Shown one piece after another: positions 9,082-18,171 of a stretch of DNA of 64,000 nucleotides. Source of the stretch: JACCYI01 sp963828075. GTDB taxonomy: Bacteria > Actinomycetota > Thermoleophilia > Solirubrobacterales > Solirubrobacteraceae. The DNA is taken from contig CAWHDH010000017.1 of the NCBI GenBank assembly GCA_963828075.1, forward strand, positions 682,001 to 746,000, read 5' to 3'. Position 1 is the stretch's first letter. Every line of letters begins with the position of its first letter. A program made the position numbers and the translations under genes. The notes under the pieces are model-generated. The model ran no database searches and was not told the origin of the DNA. It worked only from the letters and a program-made list of their open reading frames with translations.

Positions 9082-11172
9082 ATGGTCACCGTGCGCCGTC
9101 TCACCCTGCTCGCCCTCCTCGCCCTGATCGCCACTCCCGTCGCCGCCTCGGCGCACGTCGGCGGCAAGCCCACGGGGACGTTCAAGTGGGGCACCGCGTT
9201 CGCGCCGGCGTACACGCCGGCGATGAAGAACCTCGAGGAATCGCGGTTCGAGGAGGGCCCGTGCACCGAGGCCGCTCGCCGGTCGATGCCGGTCGACGAG
9301 GGACACAACCATCTCGCGATCGAGCAGCACCGCTTCTCCTGCCGGATGGAGCAGGTGGCGTTCGACTCGCTGACGGAGACCTTCGCCGACCGGCCCGACG
9401 TGAGCCTCGGGGAGATGGACGTGAAGGGTCACCTCGCGGTGGTGGCGATCGCCTACCCGCAGTCGGGCTTCCTGCTCTACGACATCTCCGACGCGTCGAA
9501 GCCCAAGCTGCTGAGCCACTACGAGGGCGACGAGTGCGAGGGCCTGATCATGGACGTGGACTGCGGCGCGTTCGTCGACCTCTCCCCGGACCTTCAGCGC
9601 GTCTACATCTCGGTCCAGCAGATCACGGTGATCCCGGGCCCCCCGGGGGTGGGCACGCAGCCGACGCTCGCCTATCCGGGCGTCGACGTGATCGACATCT
9701 CCGATCCTGAGACCCCGTCGCTGCTGCAGAAGCTGCCGGTCGAGTCGGTCGGCGGTGTGCACACCACGCGGTCCTTCGACGTCCCGGAGGGGCCGAGCAG
9801 CGCCGATGCCCCGCGCGAGCCCGGCTCCTACACGGTCTCGGTGGCGAACAGCGTCGGCGCCACGATCATGAAGGCCAACGCGCTCGGCCTGGAGCCGGTG
9901 ACCACGATCGAGCTCGCGGAGCTGCACGACACCTTCATCCAGAACGACCCGCTGACCGGCCGGACGCTGCTGTACATCGCCGCCGGCTTCGACACCGGGT
10001 TCTACGTCTATGACGTCACGGCCCCGTCGGCGCCGGTGCTGCTGGCCGAGTGGGACCTCACGCCCGAGTGCAAGAACGACTGGTACTCGCACACCATCGA
10101 CGTCGCGATCCGCGGCGGCCGGCGCTACGTGACGCTGCCGGTCGAGCTGATCGACTTCTTCGGCGAGCAGGACGAGGAGGACCAGGCCGAGGGCTGCGGC
10201 ACGCTGCAGGGCAACGGTGACATGTCGGGCCCGCTGTGGATCGTCGACGCCACCGACCTCTCGGAGCTCGGCCCGGCCGACCCGACCGGCAACTCCGGCA
10301 ACACCGCGGAGGACACCGCGAAGCTCAAGGCGGCGTCAGAGGACGTGCTGACCGCCACGTGGAGCAACGCCGCCAACCGTGCGGGCGGCGAGCTGACGTT
10401 CTCACCGCACAACCAGCAGATCGTCGGCGACCGCATCTACCTCTCGGGCTACCACTCCGGGGTGACGGTGCTCGACGCCTCGGCCGCATTCCGCGGCGAG
10501 AACATCCGGCCCAAGGAGGTCGCGCTGCACGTCCCGAGCGCCGAGCCGACGCGGCCGATCCACCCCGAGGCCGGCGGGACGACGCCGCTCTTCGCGCCGT
10601 TCTTCACGGCGTTCCTCCATTACCGGCCGCTGATCTGGGACATGACCTACGTCAACGGCCACCTGCTCGCCGCCGACATGGTGGGCGGCTTCTACTCGCT
10701 GCGCGAGGTCGACGACCCGCCGCCGACGACACCGCCGACGCCGACGACGCCGGCCCCGCCCACGACGCCCGCGACCCCCGGTCCGACGCCGCCTCAGCCG
10801 GCCGAGTGTCGCGACACGGTGGCGCCGCGCTCGACGTTCGCGCGCATCCGGCTCACGAGGACGAAGGTGTCGGTGCGGGGCACCTCCCGTGACACGGGCT
10901 GCGCCACGCTCGACCGGGTCGTCGTCGCCGTCGCCAGGCAGGTGGACCGCAAGCGGTGCCACTTCCTGCTGCCGAACGGCCGCTACTCGACCATCCGGCG
11001 CTGCGCGCACCCGCTCTACCAGGTCGCCAAGGGCACGTCGCGCTGGTCGTTCGAGCGCTCCTGGCGCCTGCGCCGGGGCTCGCACCTCGTCTTCGTCCGC
11101 GCGTTCGACACCGCGCGCAACCGCGAGCCGGTCCGGGTCCACGACAACGGGAGGCGGGTGCGGGTGCGGTAG
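9082..11172 (+). CDS. Secreted LVIVD-repeat protein with Thr/Pro linker and C-terminal Ig-like domain
   Basis: A 696-residue exported protein, the second LVIVD family member in the window. Residues 1-25 form a signal peptide ending in AASA. Propeller-type repeats such as GFLLYDISDASKPKLLSHYE and VDVIDISDPETPSLLQKL run from about 110 to 540. A low-complexity Pro/Thr linker (about 547-575) leads to a C-terminal domain beginning at CRDTVAPRS that resembles bacterial Ig-like modules. Its location should be extracytoplasmic and its ligand is unknown. The ATG at 9082 is the first codon of the signal peptide. It diverges from the leu leader, so its promoter must overlap that region. Confidence 0.8.
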   Translation: MVTVRRLTLLALLALIATPVAASAHVGGKPTGTFKWGTAFAPAYTPAMKNLEESRFEEGPCTEAARRSMPVDEGHNHLAIEQHRFSCRMEQVAFDSLTETFADRPDVSLGEMDVKGHLAVVAIAYPQSGFLLYDISDASKPKLLSHYEGDECEGLIMDVDCGAFVDLSPDLQRVYISVQQITVIPGPPGVGTQPTLAYPGVDVIDISDPETPSLLQKLPVESVGGVHTTRSFDVPEGPSSADAPREPGSYTVSVANSVGATIMKANALGLEPVTTIELAELHDTFIQNDPLTGRTLLYIAAGFDTGFYVYDVTAPSAPVLLAEWDLTPECKNDWYSHTIDVAIRGGRRYVTLPVELIDFFGEQDEEDQAEGCGTLQGNGDMSGPLWIVDATDLSELGPADPTGNSGNTAEDTAKLKAASEDVLTATWSNAANRAGGELTFSPHNQQIVGDRIYLSGYHSGVTVLDASAAFRGENIRPKEVALHVPSAEPTRPIHPEAGGTTPLFAPFFTAFLHYRPLIWDMTYVNGHLLAADMVGGFYSLREVDDPPPTTPPTPTTPAPPTTPATPGPTPPQPAECRDTVAPRSTFARIRLTRTKVSVRGTSRDTGCATLDRVVVAVARQVDRKRCHFLLPNGRYSTIRRCAHPLYQVAKGTSRWSFERSWRLRRGSHLVFVRAFDTARNREPVRVHDNGRRVRVR

Positions 11173-11185
11173 CGCCTCACGGACT

Positions 11186-11191
11186 GATAAA
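11186..11191 (+). promoter_or_regulatory. Possible -10 box (GATAAA) before potA
   Basis: GATAAA lies nine bases before the CTG proposed as the potA start, in the 28-base gap after the LVIVD gene. It is the only AT-rich patch in the gap. The hexamer is a weak match to TANNNT. Confidence 0.3.
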
Positions 11192-11200
11192 CACTCGGCT

Positions 11201-12361
11201 CTGGGACGGACGACCACCACAGCACCCGCGGCGAGCACCACGCCGGCGGACGGCGAGCCGGACATCCGCCTGGAGCAGGTCACCAAGCGCTTCGCCGACA
11301 CCGTCGCCGTCGACCGTCTCGACCTGGCCATCGAGCGGGGCGCGTTCTACGCGATGCTCGGCCCGTCGGGGTGCGGCAAGACGACGACGCTGAGGATGAT
11401 CGGGGGCTTCGAGGACCCCACGGAGGGGCGCGTCTTCCTCGGCGGCGACGAGGTCACCGACCGCCCGCCGTTCCGCCGCGACGTCAACACGGTGTTCCAG
11501 TCCTACGCCCTGTTCCCCCATCTCGACGTCGAGCGCAACGTCTCCTTCGGCCTCGAGCGCCGCGGCGTCGAGAAGGGCGAGGCGCGGCGGCGGGTCGCCG
11601 AGACGCTCGAGCTCGTCCAGCTGCACGGCCTCGGCAAGCGCAAGCCCGCGCAGCTCTCCGGCGGCCAGCAGCAGCGCGTCGCGCTCGCGCGGGCGCTCGT
11701 CAACCGGCCGCGGGCGCTCCTGCTCGACGAGCCGCTCGGCGCGCTGGACCTGCGGCTGCGCCGGCAGCTGCAGATCGAGCTCAAGCGCATCCAGCAGGAC
11801 GTCGGGATCACGTTCGTGCACGTGACCCATGACCAGGAGGAGGCGATGAGCCTCGCCGACGAGATCGCGGTGATGAACCAGGGGCGCATCGAGCAGGCGG
11901 GCGGCGCCGCCGAGCTCTACGAGCACCCGCGCACCGAGTTCGTCGCCAACTTCCTCGGCGTGTCGAACCTCGTCGACGCGACGCTGCAGTCGCGCGCCGG
12001 CGACGTCACCGAGTTCGAGACCCACGACGGCGCGCGCCTGCGAGCCCCCACCGACCGCGTCGGCGAGGGAGTCAGCGGGGGTGCCGTGCGCGTCGGCGTA
12101 CGCCCCGAGAAGCTCACCCTCTCCCCCGCCGGTACCGAGCCGCCTGCCGGCGCCAACGTGCTGCGCGGGACGGTCGTGGTGTCCTCGTTCCTCGGGGTCT
12201 CGATCCAGTACCTCGTGCGCGCCGCCGGCGGCGAGGAGCTCACCGCGATCGCTCAGAACGCCGACGGCGCGGAGCCGTCGTCGCTCGGACCGGGCCGCGA
12301 GGTCCAGCTGACGTGGGATCCTCGCCATACCTTCGTCGTCGCCAAGGAGGCAACCGCGTGA
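11201..12361 (+). CDS. potA: Spermidine/putrescine ABC transporter ATP-binding protein; probable CTG start
   Basis: A roughly 386-residue PotA-type ATPase energising polyamine import. The Walker A motif GPSGCGKTT is near residue 54, the signature LSGGQQQRVALARAL near 152, and Walker B LLLDEPLGALD near 176; a TOBE-like regulatory domain (about 265-380) contains GVRPEKLTLS, typical of PotA. The reading frame has no ATG, GTG or TTG between the end of the upstream gene and the first conserved strand DIRLEQVTKRF, so CTG at 11201 is the only plausible start unless a base is wrong. It leads a five-gene operon; its stop overlaps potD by GTGA. Confidence 0.85.
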   Translation: MGRTTTTAPAASTTPADGEPDIRLEQVTKRFADTVAVDRLDLAIERGAFYAMLGPSGCGKTTTLRMIGGFEDPTEGRVFLGGDEVTDRPPFRRDVNTVFQSYALFPHLDVERNVSFGLERRGVEKGEARRRVAETLELVQLHGLGKRKPAQLSGGQQQRVALARALVNRPRALLLDEPLGALDLRLRRQLQIELKRIQQDVGITFVHVTHDQEEAMSLADEIAVMNQGRIEQAGGAAELYEHPRTEFVANFLGVSNLVDATLQSRAGDVTEFETHDGARLRAPTDRVGEGVSGGAVRVGVRPEKLTLSPAGTEPPAGANVLRGTVVVSSFLGVSIQYLVRAAGGEELTAIAQNADGAEPSSLGPGREVQLTWDPRHTFVVAKEATA

Positions 12362-13551
12362 CCGATCCCCGCTTCGAACGCGCCATCGAGGAGCTCCTCG
12401 AGGCCGAGCTGTCCCGCCGCCGGTTCCTCGGCCGCGCCGGAAGCCTCGGGCTCGCCGGCCTGCTCGCCGCCTGCGGCGGCGTCGAGGGCACCGCCGAGAA
12501 GGCCAAGAAGTCCGCGCCGAAGGCCGTCGCCGTCTCGCACCCCCAGACGGAGATCGCCGACTGGACGTTCTCGAACTGGCCGCTCTACATCGACAAGAAG
12601 GAGCTCAGGCGCTTCGACAAGGCGCACGGCGGCACGGTCAAGTACGTCGAGGACATCAACGACAACAACGAGTTCTTCGGGAAGGTCCGGCAGCAGCTCG
12701 AGCAGGGCAAGCCGATCGGCCGCGACCTCGTCGTCCTCACCGACCCCATGGCCTCCCGTTGGGTGCGCAACCGCTTCGTCGAGCCGATCGACAAGAAGAA
12801 CGTGCCGAACATGGGCAACCTGGTCGACAACCTCAAGTCGATCAACTACGACCCCAAGCGCGAGTACACGCTGCCCTGGCAGTCGGGCGCGACCGGGCTG
12901 GGCTACGACATCAAGCGCACCGGTGGCGAGATCAAGAGCGTCAAGGACATCTTCGACCCGAAGTTCAAGGGCCGCGTGACCATGCTCGCCGAGCCGTACG
13001 ACTCCGCGTGCCTCGTGCTGATCGGCGACGGGGTCGACCCGTCGAAGGCGACGCTCGACCAGCTGCTCGGCGCCATCGAGAAGATCGACAAGGCGAACAA
13101 GGCCGGGCAGTTCCGCCGCTTCACGGGCAACGACTACACGACCGACCTCGCCAAGGGGAACGTCTGGATCGCCGTCGCCTACTCGGGGGACCTCATCCAG
13201 CTGCAGGCCGACAACGCGAACCTGCGCTTCGCCTATCCGGAGGAGGGCGCGGTGCTCTGGACGGACAACATGATGATGCCGGCCAAGGTCGAGCACCCCT
13301 ACGCGGCCGAGACGATGATGAACTACGTCTACGAGCCCGAGGTGGCGGCGCGGATCGCGGCGTACGTCAACTACCTCTCGCCGGTGGCCGGGATCCAGGA
13401 CATCCTCGCGAAGTCCGATCCCGAGATCGCCGAGAACGAGCTGATCTTCCCGCCCGAGGACGTGCGCGCGAAGCTCCGGGCCCAGCCGGCGCTCTCGCCC
13501 GAGGACGAGCGCGAGATGCAGCAGGCGATGGCCACGGTCACGGGGGCCTGA
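12358..13551 (+). CDS. potD: Polyamine ABC transporter substrate-binding lipoprotein
   Basis: A 397-residue periplasmic-type binding protein for spermidine/putrescine. The N-terminus carries a twin-arginine motif SRRRFLG near 19-25 followed by a hydrophobic stretch and a lipobox LAAC near 38, so it is probably exported by Tat and lipid-anchored. The mature part has PotD features: WTFSNWPLYIDKK at the first strand, the ligand-loop LPWQSGATGLGYD, and YVNYLSPVAGIQ. The GTG at 12358 overlaps the potA stop (GTGA), which fixes the start. It hands polyamine to PotB/PotC. Confidence 0.9.
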   Translation: MTDPRFERAIEELLEAELSRRRFLGRAGSLGLAGLLAACGGVEGTAEKAKKSAPKAVAVSHPQTEIADWTFSNWPLYIDKKELRRFDKAHGGTVKYVEDINDNNEFFGKVRQQLEQGKPIGRDLVVLTDPMASRWVRNRFVEPIDKKNVPNMGNLVDNLKSINYDPKREYTLPWQSGATGLGYDIKRTGGEIKSVKDIFDPKFKGRVTMLAEPYDSACLVLIGDGVDPSKATLDQLLGAIEKIDKANKAGQFRRFTGNDYTTDLAKGNVWIAVAYSGDLIQLQADNANLRFAYPEEGAVLWTDNMMMPAKVEHPYAAETMMNYVYEPEVAARIAAYVNYLSPVAGIQDILAKSDPEIAENELIFPPEDVRAKLRAQPALSPEDEREMQQAMATVTGA

Positions 13552-13561
13552 GGGACCGACG

Positions 13562-14434
13562 GTGCTGCGGCTCGGCCTGCGCACGCGCCGACGGCTGACC
13601 CCGTGGCTGTTCCTCGGCCCCGGCCTGCTGTGGCTGATCGTGTTCTTCGCGATCCCGCTCGTCAACCAGGCGAACGTCTCGCTGCAGTCCGGCGATCCCG
13701 AGACGGGCTACGTCTTCTCCTGGGCGTTCGAGACCTACACGGACGCCATCGCGCAGTACGACGAGCAGTTCCTGCGCTCCCTCGGCTACGCGGCGACGGC
13801 GACGCTGCTGTGCTTCGCGATCGGGTTCCCGCTCGCGTACTTCATCGCGTTCAAGTCCGGGCGCTTCAAGAACGCGATGCTCCTGCTGATCATCCTGCCG
13901 TTCTTCATGTCCTACGTCCTGCGGACGGTGGCGTGGCAGCTGATCCTGTCCGACGAGGGGTGGGTGGTCGCGCGGTTGCGCGACGTCGGGCTGCTGGCCG
14001 ACGACGGGCGCCTGCTCGCGTCGAGCGTCGCCGTGGTCGCGGGCATCACCTACAACTTCCTGCCCTTCATGGTGCTGCCGCTCTACGTGTCGCTCGAGAA
14101 GATCGACCGGCGGCTGATCGAGGCGGCGTCGGACCTCTACGCGTCGCGGGCCACCGCGTTCCGCAAGGTGACGCTGCCGCTGGCGCTCCCGGGGATCTTC
14201 GCCGGCTCGCTGCTGACGTTCATCCCCGCGTGCGGTGACTTCATCAACGCGGCGCTGCTCGGCACCCCGCGCCAGTTCATGGTCGGCAACGTCATCCAGT
14301 CGAAGTTCCTGAACATCCTGGACTACCCGGAGGCCGCGGCGCTCTCCTTCATCCTCATGAGCTTCATCCTCATCGGGGTCTTCCTCTACGCCCGCATCCT
14401 CGGCTCGCGGACGCTCACCGAGGCGGCGATCTGA
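13562..14434 (+). CDS. potB: Polyamine ABC transporter permease
   Basis: A 290-residue membrane permease of the BPD (MetI-like) superfamily, the PotB partner in polyamine uptake. About six helices are visible, beginning with FLGPGLLWLIVFFAIPLV, and the cytoplasmic EAA loop EAASDLYASRATAFRKVTLP docks on the PotA ATPase. The start is GTG at 13562, ten bases after potD. The gene ends in TGATG shared with potC, showing translational coupling. The pairing of a first permease with a YVFSWAFETYTD-type segment fits PotB rather than PotC. Confidence 0.9.
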   Translation: MLRLGLRTRRRLTPWLFLGPGLLWLIVFFAIPLVNQANVSLQSGDPETGYVFSWAFETYTDAIAQYDEQFLRSLGYAATATLLCFAIGFPLAYFIAFKSGRFKNAMLLLIILPFFMSYVLRTVAWQLILSDEGWVVARLRDVGLLADDGRLLASSVAVVAGITYNFLPFMVLPLYVSLEKIDRRLIEAASDLYASRATAFRKVTLPLALPGIFAGSLLTFIPACGDFINAALLGTPRQFMVGNVIQSKFLNILDYPEAAALSFILMSFILIGVFLYARILGSRTLTEAAI

Positions 14435-15246
14435 TGGGGGCCGACCGCGTCCGCTCGGCGGCTCTGGCGGTCTGGTCCGGGCTGGCCCTGCTGTACCTGT
14501 TCGTGCCGGTGTTCGTGATCGTCCTGTTCTCGTTCAACGCGAACCGGGGCCGCTTCAACTTCACGTGGCAGGGGTTCACGCTCGATCACTGGCTGCACCC
14601 GTTCGCCGATCCCGACCTCGCCATCGCGCTGAAGAACTCGCTGCTGATCGCCGCCTTCTCCACGGTCATCGCGACGATCCTCGGGACGCTGATGGCGGTG
14701 GCCCTGGTCCGCTACCGGTTCCGCGGCCGGGCGAGCGCCGACATGTTCACGTTCCTGCCGCTGGCCACACCCGAGGTGGTGCTCGGCGCGGCCCTGCTGG
14801 CCCTGTTTCTCACCGCGGGCGTCAACACGGGCTTCGCGACGATCGTGATCGCCCACGTGATGTTCACGATCTCCTACGTCGTGGTGACCGTGAAGGCGCG
14901 CCTGGAGGGCATGGACCGCCACATCGAGGAGGCGGCGCAGGACCTCGGCGCCACGGAGTGGACGGCGTTCCGCAAGGTGACGCTGCCGCTGATCGCGCCG
15001 GGGGTCGGTGCGGGCGCGCTGCTGGCGGCGGCGATCTCTGTCGACGACTTCGTGATCACGAGCTTCAACGCGGGCCAGACGCAGACGTTCCCGCTGTTCA
15101 TCTTCGGCGCCACCCGCCAGGGGGTCCCGCCCGAGGTCAACGTGCTCGGCAGCGCCTTCCTGTTCGTGGTGCTGCTGCTGATGGGACTCAACGTGCTCCT
15201 GCAGCGACGCCTGGCGCGGCGCGACGCCGGCATCGTCACGGCGTGA
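14434..15246 (+). CDS. potC: Polyamine ABC transporter permease
   Basis: A 270-residue BPD-type permease, the PotC subunit. It has the PotC-like N-terminus (YLFVPVFVIVLFSFNANR), about six helices, and the EAA loop IEEAAQDLGATEWTAFRKVT that contacts PotA. It shares one base with the potB stop (TGATG) and overlaps the following oxidase by GTGA, so five genes read as one unit. Length and order match classic potABCD systems. Confidence 0.9.
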   Translation: MGADRVRSAALAVWSGLALLYLFVPVFVIVLFSFNANRGRFNFTWQGFTLDHWLHPFADPDLAIALKNSLLIAAFSTVIATILGTLMAVALVRYRFRGRASADMFTFLPLATPEVVLGAALLALFLTAGVNTGFATIVIAHVMFTISYVVVTVKARLEGMDRHIEEAAQDLGATEWTAFRKVTLPLIAPGVGAGALLAAAISVDDFVITSFNAGQTQTFPLFIFGATRQGVPPEVNVLGSAFLFVVLLLMGLNVLLQRRLARRDAGIVTA

Positions 15247-16604
15247 TCCACGACGCCCACGGCTGGTGGATCGCCGAGGCGGGCGCCCCGGCGCCGCTGG
15301 CTCCGCTGCGCGAGGCGATCGACGCCGACGTGGTGGTCGTGGGCGGCGGCTACTGCGGCCTGTGGGCGGCGTGGCACGTCGTCGCCGCCGAACCGGACGC
15401 GCGGGTCGTGGTCCTGGAGGCGGACCGCTGCGGCTTCGGGCCGAGCGGCCGCAACGGTGGGTTCGTCAACTCGCTGCGGCTCTCCTTGCCGGCGCTGCGG
15501 TCGCGGTTCGGCGACGGCCCCGCGCGAGCACTGGTCGATGCGTCTCGCGACAGCGTGCTGGGCATCGGCGCCTGGTGCGCCGAGCAGGAGGTCGACGCCT
15601 GGTACCACGCGACCCGCCACCCGGTGCTCAGCGCGGCGCCGGCACAGGACGGGGTGAGCGCGGCGGCGGTCGACGGCGACGAGGTGGTGGCGGTCGACCG
15701 CGCCCAGGCCCAGGCGATCTGCGCCTCGCCGGTGTTCCGCGGCGGCGTCGTGCTGTCGCCGGCGGCGACGGTCCACCCCGCGCGGCTCGCGTTCGGGCTG
15801 CGCGCGCGGCTCCTGGACCGCGGCGTCCGGATCTTCGAGGGGTCACGGGTGCGCGCGCTGCGCGGCGCGATCGCCGAGACCGACGATGGCGTCGTCCGCG
15901 CGCGGGCGGCGGTGGTCGCCGTCAACGCGCGAGCGGGCCTGGTGGCGCCGCTGCGCAACCGGCTGACGGTCTCCTCGAGCCACATCGTGCTGACCGAGCC
16001 GGTCGTTGACGTCGTGGAGGCGCTCGGCTGGACGGGCGGGGAGCCGATCACCGACGGCCGCGCGCTGCTGCACTACTTCCGTCCGACGCCGGACGGGCGG
16101 ATCCTGTTCGGGTGGGCCGGCGGCCGGATGGCGTGCGGCGCCCGCGCCGGCGGCCGGATGGAGGTCGACCCCGCGGTCGTGGCGCAAGCCGCAGCCGACC
16201 TCGTCCGCTTCTTCCCCGCGCTGGCCGGCCGGCGCATCGAGCATGCCTGGGGCGGCCCGATCGACGTCTCCCCCACCCATACGCCGGAGGTCGTGACGCT
16301 GCCGGGTGGCCGCGCGTTCGCCGCGTTCGGGTTCACCGGCAACGGCGTCGGCCCGTCGCACCTGTTCGGGCGCGTGCTCGCGTCGCTCGCGCTGGACCGG
16401 CGCGACGCGCTCTCGCGGCTGCCGATCGTCGATCCCTCGCCGGTGCGCGTTCCCCCCGAGCCCCTGCGCGTGGCGGGGGCGGCGCTGATCCGGCGGGCCT
16501 TGGTGCGCCGCGAGGGTGTCGAGGAGCGCGCGGGGTGGGTGGATCCGGTCACCCGCGGCGTGACCGCCCTGCCGCGGGTCCTGGGGATGCACATCGTGCG
16601 CTGA
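15243..16604 (+). CDS. FAD-dependent oxidoreductase (gamma-glutamylputrescine/amine oxidase type)
   Basis: A 453-residue DAO-family FAD oxidoreductase. The Rossmann motif VVVVGGGYCGLWAAWH is near residue 36, followed by LEADRCGFGPSGRNGGFV, the flavin contact region typical of PuuB/OrdL-like oxidases; a C-terminal FGFTGNGVGPSHLFGRVLA segment closes the FAD site. Its place as the last gene of the polyamine uptake operon, with GTG overlapping the potC stop, suggests it oxidises imported polyamines or their gamma-glutamyl derivatives. The exact substrate is inferred only from context; sarcosine- or glycine-type oxidation is the alternative. Confidence 0.85.
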   Translation: MIHDAHGWWIAEAGAPAPLAPLREAIDADVVVVGGGYCGLWAAWHVVAAEPDARVVVLEADRCGFGPSGRNGGFVNSLRLSLPALRSRFGDGPARALVDASRDSVLGIGAWCAEQEVDAWYHATRHPVLSAAPAQDGVSAAAVDGDEVVAVDRAQAQAICASPVFRGGVVLSPAATVHPARLAFGLRARLLDRGVRIFEGSRVRALRGAIAETDDGVVRARAAVVAVNARAGLVAPLRNRLTVSSSHIVLTEPVVDVVEALGWTGGEPITDGRALLHYFRPTPDGRILFGWAGGRMACGARAGGRMEVDPAVVAQAAADLVRFFPALAGRRIEHAWGGPIDVSPTHTPEVVTLPGGRAFAAFGFTGNGVGPSHLFGRVLASLALDRRDALSRLPIVDPSPVRVPPEPLRVAGAALIRRALVRREGVEERAGWVDPVTRGVTALPRVLGMHIVR

Positions 16605-16721
16605 CGCGTGTCGGGTCTTCGCTCCCGTGGTCGCCCGGGGAGCTTCCAACGCTGACCCCCGCGGGTGAGGGAGTGGGGAGTGCCGTCGTCGGGGTGCGGG
16701 TCCGGCGGGCCCGCGGCGTGT

Positions 16722-16797
16722 GGCACTGCGTTCGCGAAGTTGGTAGCAGAGGCTCAGCCAGGGAGTAGCCACTGCTGAGCGGTTTCGCGGACGCCCA
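16722..16797 (+). repeat. REP-like palindromic element 1
   Basis: A head GGCACTGCGTTCGCGAAGT (16722-16740) is followed by a hairpin with arms GCTCAGC (16752-16758) and GCTGAGC (16774-16780), then TTTCGCGG, which mirrors the head. The same head occurs in element 2 and in the copy inside the pcrA intein. It faces element 2 tail to tail, like BIME pairs of REP sequences. Confidence 0.5.
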
Positions 16798-16826
16798 CCC
16801 GACGCGGCGCGGTCCGACGCGGAATC

Positions 16827-16883
16827 GGGAGCAGATGGGAGCACCGCTGCTCCATCTGCTCCCACCTTCGCGAAAGGGGTGCC
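16827..16883 (-). repeat. REP-like palindromic element 2
   Basis: A 16-base-pair stem with one bulged G (arms 16827-16843 and 16848-16863, loop CCGC) contains the GAGCAGATG/CATCTGCTC core. On the minus strand its head GGCACCCCTTTCGCGAAGG (16865-16883) matches element 1 and the intein copy. It could also act as a bidirectional terminator for the two operons converging here. Confidence 0.6.
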
Positions 16884-16949
16884 CCGATCCGCCGCTGCCG
16901 CCCGTCCGCCACCCCCTCGCTGCCCGCAGTTCGAGCGCTCAGCGCTCGG

Positions 16950-18170
16950 TCAGGCGGGCGTCGGCACCTCCGCGCGGTGTCGCAGCTCGCGCCGGGCGAT
17001 GGTCATCTTGTGCACCTCGTCCGGGCCGTCGGCGAGCCGCAGGGTGCGCATGTGGGCGTACATCCACGCGAGCGGGAAGTCGTCGGAGACGCCGCCGCCG
17101 CCGTGGACCTGGATCGCCCGGTCGATGACCTTCAGCGCGACGTTCGGGGCGGCGACCTTGATCGCGGCGATCTCGGTCCGGGCATGCTTGTTGCCGACGG
17201 TGTCCATCAGCCACGCCGTCTTCATCGTGAGCAGGCGGACCATCTCGATCTCGATCCGCGACTCGGCGATCCAGTCCTGGACGTTGGAGCGCGACGCCAC
17301 GGGCTGGCCGAATGTCTCGCGCTCCGAGGCGCGGCGGCACATGAGCTCGAGCGCGCGCTCGGCGGTGCCGATCGCCCGCATGCAGTGGTGGATGCGACCC
17401 GGCCCGAGGCGGGCCTGGCTGATCAGGAACCCCTGCCCCTCGCCGGCGAGGAGGTTGTCGGCCGGAACGCGGACGTCGGTGAAGCGCAGCTCCGCGTGGC
17501 CCTCCTGGTCCTGGTAGCCGAAGACCGGCAGGCCGCGGACCATCTCCACGCCGGGCGTGTCGATCGGGACGAGGATCATGCTCTGCTGCTGGTGCGGCGG
17601 GCCGTCCGGGTTGGTCTTGCCCATCACGATCAGGATCCGGCAGTGCGGGTGCAGCGCGCCCGAGGTCCACCACTTGCGGCCGTTGAGGACGTACTCATCG
17701 CCGTCGCGCTCGATCCGCAGCGCGATGTTCGTCGCGTCCGAGCTGGCGACGTCGGGCTCGGTCATGGCGAACGCGGAGCGGATCTCGCCGTCGAGCAGCG
17801 GGCGCAGCCACTGGTCCTGCTGCTCAGGCGTCCCGAACTGCGTGAGGACCTCCATGTTGCCGGTGTCCGGTGCCGAGCAGTTGCACGCCTCCGACGCGAT
17901 GTGGCTGCGGCCGAGGATCTCCGCGAGCGGCGCGTAGTCGGCGTTGGTGAGCCCCGCGCCGAAACGCTCGTCCGGGTGGAACATGTTCCAGAGGCCGCGG
18001 CGGCGGGCCTCCTCCTTGAGCTCCTCCATGATCGCCGGCTGCGCGTGCGGGTCGCCCGCCTCGAGCAGCTGCTCCTCGTAGACGCGCTCGGCGGGATAGA
18101 CGTGCTCGTCCATGAAGGCCGTGAGGCGCTCCTGGAACTCGAGACAGCGGTCGGTCAGGGCGAAGTTCAT
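16950..18170 (-). CDS. Acyl-CoA dehydrogenase family protein
   Basis: A 406-residue acyl-CoA dehydrogenase, an FAD flavoprotein introducing an alpha-beta double bond into an acyl-CoA. The middle-domain signature FAMTEPDVASSDATNI (about 135-150), the flavin strand YVLNGRKWWTSGA and the C-terminal QVHGGGGVSDDFPLA segment are typical. It is longer at the N-terminus than short-chain forms and resembles the ACAD10/11-like bacterial group (inference). The ATG at 18170 lies one base after the upstream SDR stop, so the two form an operon opposite a TetR gene. Confidence 0.9.
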   Translation of the reverse strand: MNFALTDRCLEFQERLTAFMDEHVYPAERVYEEQLLEAGDPHAQPAIMEELKEEARRRGLWNMFHPDERFGAGLTNADYAPLAEILGRSHIASEACNCSAPDTGNMEVLTQFGTPEQQDQWLRPLLDGEIRSAFAMTEPDVASSDATNIALRIERDGDEYVLNGRKWWTSGALHPHCRILIVMGKTNPDGPPHQQQSMILVPIDTPGVEMVRGLPVFGYQDQEGHAELRFTDVRVPADNLLAGEGQGFLISQARLGPGRIHHCMRAIGTAERALELMCRRASERETFGQPVASRSNVQDWIAESRIEIEMVRLLTMKTAWLMDTVGNKHARTEIAAIKVAAPNVALKVIDRAIQVHGGGGVSDDFPLAWMYAHMRTLRLADGPDEVHKMTIARRELRHRAEVPTPA

Positions 18171-18171
18171 A

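Larger units (their letters stand above)
16605..16949. other. Gene-free 345-base region with two REP-like palindromes
   Basis: I see no gene here. The first hundred bases are GC-rich with short inverted repeats (for example GCGGGCCCGC at about 16706) that may help terminate the polyamine operon. The rest holds two palindromic repeats in opposite orientation, described separately. The flanking operons converge on this region. Confidence 0.6.

Noticed and set aside
10889..11200. Upstream extension of potA to an ATG at 10889
   Set aside because: It would overlap the LVIVD gene by nearly 300 bases and encodes an Arg/Ser/Thr-rich stretch unlike any PotA N-terminus.
16681..16720. GC-rich short palindromes as a promoter or operator
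   Set aside because: Sequences such as GCGGGCCCGC are common by chance at this composition, and no start lies downstream. A terminator role is possible only.
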